This document shows, piece by piece, positions 1-6,014 of a stretch of DNA of 16,188 bases. The number at the start of each line of letters is the position of its first letter. Within the stretch, counting starts at the first letter, position 1. The position numbers were made by a program, and so were the translations under genes. This stretch comes from Chloroflexota bacterium (GTDB lineage: Bacteria > Chloroflexota > Dehalococcoidia > SZUA-161 > SpSt-899). Under the pieces are notes generated by a model. The model saw nothing but the letters and a program-made list of their open reading frames with translations. It was not told where the DNA came from and searched no databases. Location: NCBI GenBank assembly GCA_018725425.1, contig QLUL01000008.1:1-16188 (forward strand), given 5' to 3'.

Positions 1-96
1 CGTCATTTTGTTACCCCACCGAGTGCATTTGCTGCCTTGCAAGCCAAACGCTTTGATGCTAGAATCATTTTTGATAGTGACAGTTGCGTTAGATAG
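1..96 (+). CDS. Possible 3' end of an unknown gene (left edge)
   Basis: From base 1 a plus-strand frame stays open for 31 codons and stops at TAG (94-96). The encoded tail contains FVTPPSAFAALQAKRFDAR and then a short acidic stretch. It would be convergent with the protease gene that ends at 165. I do not recognise a family. A 31-codon open frame at a window edge can arise by chance, so this is only a candidate. The remaining bases to 164 show no clear terminator or repeat. Confidence 0.25.
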   Translation, partial: RHFVTPPSAFAALQAKRFDARIIFDSDSCVR

Positions 97-164
97 TTAG
101 ACTAGAGGCCATTTTAAAAGTTCTACCTATTATAACCCCAACTCCAGAGGGAAGGAAGTTAAGC

Positions 165-2600
165 CTATTTCTTTTCCTCTCCCGGGGCATAGAATTGTTT
201 TAACTTTGCCGCCATTTCCTTTAATTTTTGGTCCACTTTATAGTTGACCGTCCCTTCGGGATAGGTGCCGTCTTCCCCTCTCTTAGCGGCCTCAACCCCG
301 GTAAGGATTTCGATGCCCTCATCAATGGTATTAACAGCATAGATGTGGAACTTCCCTTGCCGCACAGCTTCAACCACTTCCTGGCGCAGCATCAGGTTGC
401 TAAGATTATGGTGCGGCATTAGTATCCCTTGGTCTGCGGTAAGCCCATTAGCCTGACAAACCTTGAAGAAACCCTCGACTTTCTCGTTTATGCCACCTAC
501 CGGCTGGAGTTCTCCCTTCTGATTCACCGAGCCAGTAACGGCGATATTCTGTTTTATCCCCAAGCCCGATAGGCTAGAGAGCAAGGCATAGAGCTCGGCT
601 GAAGAGGCGCTATCCCCCTCCACACCTTCATAGGACTGCTCAAAACATAGACTAGCCGACAAAGAGAGGGGATTATCCTGGGCATACTTCCAGCCCATAT
701 AGCCACTAAGGATGAGAACGCCTTTATCATGGATTCGACCACTGAGCTGGGACTCCCTCTCAATATTAATAACGCCTCCCCGCCCCAAGAAGGTTTTGCA
801 GGTGATGCGGGATGGCTTGCCAAAGGTGATGTCCCCCAGATTGTAGGTGCTGAGTCCATTCACTTGCCCCACTACCTCCCCTTGGGTATCTATCATGATA
901 GTACCCCGATTAATCAACTCCCTGATTCGCTCATCAGGCAGGTTATGGCGGAAGTGCCTTTCCTCAATGGCTCTTTCTACATGCTGTGCCGATACCACTG
1001 AAGCCCCGTCCTGGCAAGCCCAGTATTCTGCCTCCTCCACCAGCTCCTTAACCTGGGCAAACCTGGAGGATAGCTTTTCCTGGTTAGCCACCATTCGTGC
1101 CGCAAACTCGGCTACCCTGGCGACCCCAGTAGTATCGAAATGGTGTAGCTCACCTTCCTCACAACAGCCAGCAATGAAGGCTGCAAAAGCCATCAGGTTA
1201 TCCTGGCTCCTTTCCACCTGAAAGTCAAAGTCAGCCTTTACCCTAAAGGTCTCCCAGAAGTCTTCATCACGGATTGATAATAGTTGATAAAGCAGGCTAT
1301 CACCAATAAGGATTACCTTGACAGAGATAGGTATTGGTTGTGGCCTTAACCCCTGTGGTGCTATGTGGCCAAACTGTTCTAAAAGGTCTTCAATACGAGC
1401 TTCCTTAGTCTTAATCGCTCGCTTTAAGGCTTGCCAAACGCCAGGGTTGCTCAATACCTCATTGGTGCTGAGCAGGAGATAGCCCCCGTTAGCTAAGTGA
1501 AGAGCCCCCGGTTTCAACATGGTGTGGTCGCTGAGATATCCCCCCAGCAGGAAGCGCCGCTCAATCTTGCCCAACAGATTGGAGTAGGTAGGATTGGACT
1601 CGATGATTATCGGTGGTCCTTCAGTGGTGCTATTGTCAACAAAGACATTAACCTGGAAGGGGAGGAAAGGATCCCGCCAGTGCGTCGCATAGCTAATGGG
1701 GACACCCATGGCTGGGGGTGCTGGCTCCTCGCTTTCCTTGAAAATGCTTAAATTGCTCAGGGTATAGTTCTTAAGGTCGGCCAGATACTGGATAACCTTT
1801 GGCAGGTCTTTATATTCCCGCAGAAGGTAGTCCAGGAAGCGGGAAACAGTAAAATCAGCTATAGCTTTGTCGGTACTCTGTAATTTTTCCCCAGTTTGCT
1901 TCTCTATCTCATGCACCCGTTCTAGAACTGCTTTCAGCTTTTTTAGCAGGTCAGAGCGTTTTGCCTCCAATTCTTTCTGTTCTGTCTCCGCTAAAGCCAA
2001 GTAATCCGCCTGAGATAGGGGTTTCCCATCAGCCAAAGGATATAGCATTACTCCTGTGGTTGCCATCTCAAAGAGGAAACCTTGGCGTTGGGCTTCCTCA
2101 TTTATTTCTTGGAGAAGCTTCTGCTGGGCAGCGCGGCTTTCCTCTACGGTCCTTTTCCTTTGGGCTTTGTATTCTTCGCTGGAGAAGGCTTTAGCTAGCT
2201 CTTCTTTAAGCCCCAGTAAGAGGTTACTTATTTGGTCTTTGAACACTTTACCCATTCCGTGAGGCAGGTTCAGGACTTGCGGGTGGTCGGGGTCGGCATA
2301 GTTGTAGAGATAACACCAATCTTCGGGGTGATACTGTAGCTCTGTCTTTCTCTTCTCCGCCAGCTTTTTAATATAACTCTTCACCACTGAAGTCTTGCCG
2401 GTTCCGGTTAGCCCGGCGACGTAGATGTTATAGCCATCACGGTTCATGGACAGTCCAAACTCAATTGCCCGTATAGCTCGGTCTTGCCCGATAAACTCCC
2501 CCAACGGCGCCAAATCTTTAGTGGTGTTGAAGTCAAAAATAGACGGGTCGCAGTGCCAGTATAATCTATCTGCCGGAACTTCATATTTGGTGATGTCCAT
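165..2600 (-). CDS. Lon-like ATP-dependent protease (AAA_32 / LonB-like family)
   Basis: Predicted cytosolic AAA+ serine protease of about 811 residues, in the family with an N-terminal AAA_32 module and a C-terminal Lon protease domain. Walker A is GLTGTGKT at residues 63-70. Charged, probably coiled-coil segments cover about 120-240. A Walker B-like HLANGGYLLLS lies near 368-378. The protease domain holds the family signature EGDSASSAE with the likely nucleophile Ser666, and GGINEK with the general base Lys707, which is the Ser-Lys dyad of Lon. It lacks the LAN substrate domain of classical LonA. I place the start at the ATG at 2600, not the in-frame ATG at 2621: AAGGGAGGA sits just upstream of 2600, and the promoter at 2632-2660 would start transcription only a few bases from 2621. 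The substrate is unknown; general protein quality control is an inference from the family. Confidence 0.9.
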   Translation of the reverse strand: MDITKYEVPADRLYWHCDPSIFDFNTTKDLAPLGEFIGQDRAIRAIEFGLSMNRDGYNIYVAGLTGTGKTSVVKSYIKKLAEKRKTELQYHPEDWCYLYNYADPDHPQVLNLPHGMGKVFKDQISNLLLGLKEELAKAFSSEEYKAQRKRTVEESRAAQQKLLQEINEEAQRQGFLFEMATTGVMLYPLADGKPLSQADYLALAETEQKELEAKRSDLLKKLKAVLERVHEIEKQTGEKLQSTDKAIADFTVSRFLDYLLREYKDLPKVIQYLADLKNYTLSNLSIFKESEEPAPPAMGVPISYATHWRDPFLPFQVNVFVDNSTTEGPPIIIESNPTYSNLLGKIERRFLLGGYLSDHTMLKPGALHLANGGYLLLSTNEVLSNPGVWQALKRAIKTKEARIEDLLEQFGHIAPQGLRPQPIPISVKVILIGDSLLYQLLSIRDEDFWETFRVKADFDFQVERSQDNLMAFAAFIAGCCEEGELHHFDTTGVARVAEFAARMVANQEKLSSRFAQVKELVEEAEYWACQDGASVVSAQHVERAIEERHFRHNLPDERIRELINRGTIMIDTQGEVVGQVNGLSTYNLGDITFGKPSRITCKTFLGRGGVINIERESQLSGRIHDKGVLILSGYMGWKYAQDNPLSLSASLCFEQSYEGVEGDSASSAELYALLSSLSGLGIKQNIAVTGSVNQKGELQPVGGINEKVEGFFKVCQANGLTADQGILMPHHNLSNLMLRQEVVEAVRQGKFHIYAVNTIDEGIEILTGVEAAKRGEDGTYPEGTVNYKVDQKLKEMAAKLKQFYAPGEEKK

Positions 2601-2631
2601 AGTTCCTCCCTTCAGGGTCATCCTATCTTTA

Positions 2632-2660
2632 TTTATATACTAATTCGTTATATGGTTCAA
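2632..2660 (-). promoter_or_regulatory. Sigma-A-type promoter for the Lon-like protease gene
   Basis: On the minus strand the -35 element TTGAAC (2655-2660) is separated by exactly 17 bases from the -10 element TATAAA (2632-2637). This predicts a transcription start near 2625, a leader of about 25 bases, and a GGGAGGA ribosome binding site ahead of the ATG at 2600. It implies the gene is transcribed on its own and not only by read-through from mutL. This rests on motif match alone. Confidence 0.6.
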
Positions 2661-2727
2661 GCTAAACATCTGTGAGGCTTTATTTACCCCAACCCAGACA
2701 AGCCGGAACCAACAAGGCATATTGTCG

Positions 2728-2866
2728 TTTAAATTCGAAATCCGAAGCACGAAATACTAAACAAATCCCAAATCCCAATGTTCAAATGTTCAAAACTGCC
2801 TCATATTTGGAATTTTGCTATTTGGATTTGTTTAGTGCTTAGAAATTAGGATTTAGGATTTTCCAT
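2728..2866. repeat. AT-rich imperfect inverted-repeat element between mutL and the protease gene
   Basis: The left part (about 2731-2775) contains GAAATCCGAAGCACGAAAT followed by ACTAAACAAATCC. The right part (about 2809-2861) contains the complementary series GGATTTGTTTAGTGCTTAG followed by TTAGGATTT. The two arms pair imperfectly around a centre with the direct repeat TTCAAATG/TTCAAAAC. There is no ORF, so it resembles a non-autonomous palindromic intergenic element of MITE type. The rest of the 321-base gap (2601-2921) holds the promoter at 2632-2660 and otherwise nothing I can identify. Lying downstream of mutL, the element could act as an mRNA 3' structure. Confidence 0.6.
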
Positions 2867-2921
2867 TTTACGCAAGACTTTAGATTTAAGGGACTAACCT
2901 GTCTTGTTCTATTCCCGAACT

Positions 2922-4619
2922 TCAACGCCTCCCAAATTCCCGGTCTAACTGGGAAGCACTCAGATGAATCATGGTTGGCCTACCGTGCGGACAGGTGCGG
3001 GGGGACTGCGTCTGTTCTAGTTGATGCACCAGCTCCTCCATCTCCTGAAGGCTTAGAGACTGCCCTGTTGGAATCGCACCGTGGCAGGCTAAGGAAACAG
3101 CAATGCTTTCCTGCCACTCGCCTTTTTGCAGCCCTCCCAGCGAATCGAGTATCTCCGCAAGCACCCTGGTTATATCCTGCTTCCTGAGCACAGCAGGCAC
3201 CGAACGCAGTAGATATGTTCGTTCCCCAAATTGCTCCAGATAGAAGCCGCTTCCATAGAGAACCTCCTGCTGGGATTCCAGAAGTTCCTGCTGCTGCGCC
3301 GTGAGATCGATCGCCATTGGCTCGAGCAATCCTTGAACCTCTATCGCTCGACTTAGCTGTTGCTCTCGCGCCCTCTCAAAAATGACCCTCTCATGTGCTG
3401 CATGCTGCTCGATGAGGTACATGCCGTCAGGACCCTCGGCAACGATGTAGGCGTTCTGGAGCTGACCTACAACCCGCAGAATCGGCAATTGCGAGCGGGG
3501 CTCCGGGCCCTCACGCTCCTCGGTGACCAGAGAGGTCGACTTGTCGCCAGGTGGCGTGGCGAAGAGTGGTGATGTGAAAGCACTTGGTGGAAGGGGTGAT
3601 ATCCTCATGCTGGGCAGCGGCGCAGAACCAACCAGGGCATTTCTGACCGCCTTCTGCACCGCAACGAAGACATGGCGCTCATGGAGAAACTTAATCTCAT
3701 TCTTGGTGGGATGTACATTGACGTCTATCTCCTGCGGAGGTAAGGAGATGTTGATCACCACTATCGGGTGTCTGCCGGTCATCAACATCCCTTGATAGGC
3801 TTCTTGAACAGCATAAGTCAACATCCGACTCTGCACACAGCGGCGATTGACGAAGAAGCTGAGGTAGTTACGATTAGAGCGGAAGAGGGAAGAGGGGCTG
3901 ACAAAGCCATGAATGCAAAGGACTGCCCCCTCGACACCCTCATTTGCCCCCAGTTCCAACATCGCTTGCGCTGTCTCCAGACCATAAACCTCGACAAGTA
4001 CGTCTCTCAGGCTGCCGTTGCCTGGCGAACGAAAACTGGTTCGACCATTGATGATGAGATTGAATTTCACTTCCGGGAAAGCCAAGCTGAACTGGGTCAC
4101 CAGATGGCTGATATGGCCATTCTCGGTAGAGGGTGATTTCAGAAACTTGAGGCGAGCCGGGACATTGCGGAACAGGTCTCGAATGGTGACAGTGGTTCCC
4201 CGGGGACACCCTTGCTTACCCTTGCTGGTGATAGCTCCATTCTTCAGCTTGATAGCCGTACCGACGACATCATCCCGATATCGGGTGACCATCGACACCT
4301 CGGCGACGGCGGCAATCGAGGGCAGAGCCTCCCCACGGAAGCCGAGGGTCGAGACGGCCTCAAGGTCAATCTCCGAGGTGATCTTTCCGGTGGCGTGCCT
4401 CTCGAAGGCAAGCTCCACTTCATCAGCAGGAATGCCCACCCCATTATCGGTTACGCGGATGATATCTATCCCACCCCCGCTGGCCTCCACGGTGATCTGG
4501 GTGGCCCCGGCATCCAGTGAGTTTTCCACTAGTTCCTTCACCACTGAGGCCGGCCTTTCGACTATCTCACCGGCAGCAATCTTGGAGATGACATCGGGGC
4601 AGAGAACTTTGATCGACAT
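2922..4619 (-). CDS. mutL: DNA mismatch repair protein MutL
   Basis: MutL couples mismatch recognition by MutS to strand incision and removal. The 565-residue product begins with the GHKL ATPase: KELVENSLDAGA with catalytic Glu29, DNGVGI at 58-63, and TLGFRGEAL at 91-99. The S5-like second domain follows, then a short proline-rich linker at about 332-375. The C-terminal dimerisation domain carries EQHAAHERVIFE (404-415), ACHGAI (511-516) and CPHGRP (543-548), the metal-site motifs of endonuclease-type MutL. The first Asp of the usual DQHA motif is Glu here. The ATG at 4619 is preceded by GAGGTGGG. No mutS lies in the window. The gene is divergent from the ribosomal operon. Its length is at the short end for the family because the linker is short. 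Confidence 0.96.
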   Translation of the reverse strand: MSIKVLCPDVISKIAAGEIVERPASVVKELVENSLDAGATQITVEASGGGIDIIRVTDNGVGIPADEVELAFERHATGKITSEIDLEAVSTLGFRGEALPSIAAVAEVSMVTRYRDDVVGTAIKLKNGAITSKGKQGCPRGTTVTIRDLFRNVPARLKFLKSPSTENGHISHLVTQFSLAFPEVKFNLIINGRTSFRSPGNGSLRDVLVEVYGLETAQAMLELGANEGVEGAVLCIHGFVSPSSLFRSNRNYLSFFVNRRCVQSRMLTYAVQEAYQGMLMTGRHPIVVINISLPPQEIDVNVHPTKNEIKFLHERHVFVAVQKAVRNALVGSAPLPSMRISPLPPSAFTSPLFATPPGDKSTSLVTEEREGPEPRSQLPILRVVGQLQNAYIVAEGPDGMYLIEQHAAHERVIFERAREQQLSRAIEVQGLLEPMAIDLTAQQQELLESQQEVLYGSGFYLEQFGERTYLLRSVPAVLRKQDITRVLAEILDSLGGLQKGEWQESIAVSLACHGAIPTGQSLSLQEMEELVHQLEQTQSPRTCPHGRPTMIHLSASQLDREFGRR

Positions 4620-4637
4620 TGTCCCACCTCGAAGACT

Positions 4638-4668
4638 ATTGTACCAGATTGCCCTGCCGCTCTACAAA
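4638..4668 (-). promoter_or_regulatory. Weak candidate promoter for mutL
   Basis: On the minus strand TACAAT (4638-4643) is a good -10 hexamer. A poor -35 (TTGTAG) lies 18 bases further upstream. The predicted start would fall at or inside the GAGGTGGG ribosome binding site, leaving almost no leader, so either the true promoter is further upstream or the transcript is nearly leaderless. Confidence 0.25.
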
Positions 4669-4737
4669 GCAGGCTGGACAAATCCAACGTTTTCTGCTAA
4701 TATCATTGAGGGTAACTACTAAGACTCAAAGTTCCAA

Positions 4738-4810
4738 GGTTCACGGTTCAAGGTTAGAGAGCGATGAAGATTGAAATATGGAGAGCGCAAAGCAGACAAT
4801 CGTGAACCCG
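4738..4810. repeat. GGTTCAA-family repeat in the mutL-rpsL spacer
   Basis: GGTTCACG (4738-4745), followed by GGTTCAAGGTT, is matched by the inverted CGTGAACC (4801-4808). The same GGTTCAA units recur at 5355-5412 between rpsL and rpsG, so this is a dispersed repeat family flanking rpsL. In the 307-base divergent spacer (4620-4926) it lies upstream of the rpsL promoter and contains no gene. Confidence 0.55.
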
Positions 4811-4853
4811 ACAGCCTAAAATAGTTATTGGGTAAGAACAATGACCACGACAC

Positions 4854-4882
4854 TTGACAATGCCGGCTAGAAATGCTTTAAT
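4854..4882 (+). promoter_or_regulatory. Strong sigma-A-type promoter of the str-S10-spc operon
   Basis: A perfect -35 TTGACA (4854-4859), a 17-base spacer and the -10 TTTAAT (4877-4882, five of six consensus bases) lie 45 bases upstream of the rpsL start. The predicted transcription start is near 4889. This is the only near-consensus promoter I noticed in the operon, and it fits a single main promoter for the long ribosomal protein transcript. Confidence 0.75.
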
Positions 4883-4926
4883 AGAAAGTTGTTGCCCATT
4901 AGTGGTGCGAGAAGGAGGAAAAGGCT

Positions 4927-5349
4927 TTGCCGACCGTAAGTCAGTTGGTGCGTAAGGGGCGCCGGGAAATAAAAAAGAAGTCAAAGGTACCAGCTTTGCG
5001 GGTTTCCTATAGCTCCCTGAAGGGCAGGGTGACGCGGGGTAAGGGATCCCCACAAAAGCGCGGGGTGTGCGTTCAGGTTAAAACGGTAACGCCCAAGAAG
5101 CCCAATTCGGCACTGCGCAAGGTAGCGCGGGTTCGACTGACCAATGGTATAGAGGTGACGGCCTACATCCCCGGTGAAGGACATAACCTGCAGGAACACT
5201 CGGTAGTGCTGATTCGCGGGGGACGGGTGAAGGACTTACCCGGTGTCCGCTACCATATTGTTCGTGGCACCCTGGATACCGAAGGCGTGGTTGATCGGAA
5301 GAGTAGCCGGAGCAAGTACGGGGCAAAAAAACCTAAGGCTCGAAGCTAG
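4927..5349 (+). CDS. rpsL: 30S ribosomal protein S12
   Basis: S12 lines the decoding centre of the small subunit. The 140-residue product starts [12 protein letters not shown] and carries the hallmark [11 protein letters not shown] (55-65), [10 protein letters not shown] (83-92) and KDLPGVRYH (102-110). Lys58, in the loop where streptomycin-resistance changes occur, is wild type. It is longer than the 124-residue E. coli protein because of about 15 extra residues near 26-40, between KVPAL and SPQKRGVC. I recall a similar insertion in Chloroflexota, but this is from memory. The start codon is TTG, placed by a perfect AAGGAGG (4912-4918) eight bases upstream and by the conserved N-terminus. First gene of the operon. 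Confidence 0.98.
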   Translation: MPTVSQLVRKGRREIKKKSKVPALRVSYSSLKGRVTRGKGSPQKRGVCVQVKTVTPKKPNSALRKVARVRLTNGIEVTAYIPGEGHNLQEHSVVLIRGGRVKDLPGVRYHIVRGTLDTEGVVDRKSSRSKYGAKKPKARS

Positions 5350-5354
5350 GTCCA

Positions 5355-5412
5355 ACGGTTCAAGGTTCAACGGTTCAACAGTTACAAGTCCCAACCGTGA
5401 ACCATGAACCGT
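5355..5412 (+). repeat. Long hairpin built from GGTTCAA repeats, rpsL-rpsG spacer
   Basis: Three GGTTCAA units (5357-5363, 5364-5370, 5372-5378) form the left arm. The right arm (5393-5412), AACCGTGAACCATGAACCGT, is its near-perfect complement. The stem is about 20 bp with a 17-base loop. No U tract follows, so it is not a convincing intrinsic terminator. It occupies the rpsL-rpsG gap, which in E. coli contains the S7 autoregulatory target. Here the repeat is more likely an inserted palindromic element than an S7 site. Confidence 0.7.
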
Positions 5413-5462
5413 CTTTATGATAGAAGCGGTTGAAATTAAGTTTTCGGATAGGGTACAGAAAA

Positions 5463-5933
5463 ATGCCAAGACGAGGTAAAGTAGTCAAGAGAATAGCACC
5501 GCCGGATGTGAGATATCACAGCGAGAAGATAACCCGGCTTGTCAATCGGATCATGATCGATGGCAAGAAGAGCAAGGCCGAGCGGATTGTCTACACAGCA
5601 CTGGACATAATAAAGGAGCGAGTCGAGAGGGATCCTCTGGAGGTCTTCGAGGAGGCGATCAAGAATACCACACCGCTCCTGGCAGTTAAGCCGCGCCGCA
5701 TCGGGGGAGCCACCTATCAGGTTCCGGTTGAGGTACCTCCGGAGCGAGGTCTGTTTCTCGCGATGCGCTGGCTGGTGACCACCGCCAGGGCACATAAAGG
5801 CAAGCCAATGGCAGAGAGGCTGGCAGCGGAGATAATGGATGCCTCTCGCAGTGAGGGCATCACTGTTAAGAAGCGTATAGATACCCACAAGATGGCGGAG
5901 GCGAACCGGGCTTTTGCTCACTATCGATGGTAA
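5463..5933 (+). CDS. rpsG: 30S ribosomal protein S7
   Basis: S7 nucleates assembly of the 30S head by binding the 3' domain of 16S rRNA. The 156-residue product is full length. It starts [10 protein letters not shown], has the beta-hairpin [11 protein letters not shown], and ends in the conserved [14 protein letters not shown] choose the ATG at 5463. The frame is open further upstream to a TTG at 5430, but the extra residues ([11 protein letters not shown]) do not belong to the family. The ribosome binding site is weak (ATAGGG, about nine bases upstream). The product follows rpsL in the conserved str order. Confidence 0.97.
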   Translation: MPRRGKVVKRIAPPDVRYHSEKITRLVNRIMIDGKKSKAERIVYTALDIIKERVERDPLEVFEEAIKNTTPLLAVKPRRIGGATYQVPVEVPPERGLFLAMRWLVTTARAHKGKPMAERLAAEIMDASRSEGITVKKRIDTHKMAEANRAFAHYRW

Positions 5934-6011
5934 CGAGTATTGAGTATCGAGGAGGGGAGAGGGGGGAGGTGGGTGGCCTCAGAACTCAGAACTCGAAACA
6001 CTGAGGAAGGA
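5934..6011 (+). repeat. Purine-rich spacer with AGAACTC repeats and a hairpin over the fusA ribosome binding site
   Basis: After the rpsG stop come two near-copies of GAGTAT(T/C)GAG. A G-rich run (5951-5976) of GGGG, GGGGGG and GGG tracts follows, then two tandem AGAACTC units (5981-5994). CCTCAG (5977-5982) is complementary to CTGAGG (6001-6006), so a 6-bp stem could cover part of the fusA Shine-Dalgarno. These features are visible directly; any role in translation control is inference. Confidence 0.5.
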
Positions 6012-6014
6012 ATG

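Noticed and set aside
4018..4722. A 234-codon plus-strand open frame opposite mutL
   Set aside because: It is antisense to conserved MutL motifs, has no family resemblance and runs through the mutL start region and spacer; it is a shadow of the real gene.
5430..5462. N-terminal extension of S7 from a TTG at 5430
   Set aside because: S7 starts with MPRRG in the family, and the upstream residues do not resemble it.
5940..6011. N-terminal extension of EF-G from a TTG at 5940
   Set aside because: The extra 24-25 residues are encoded by repeat sequence and a good ribosome binding site lies at 6003-6010, just before the ATG pair.
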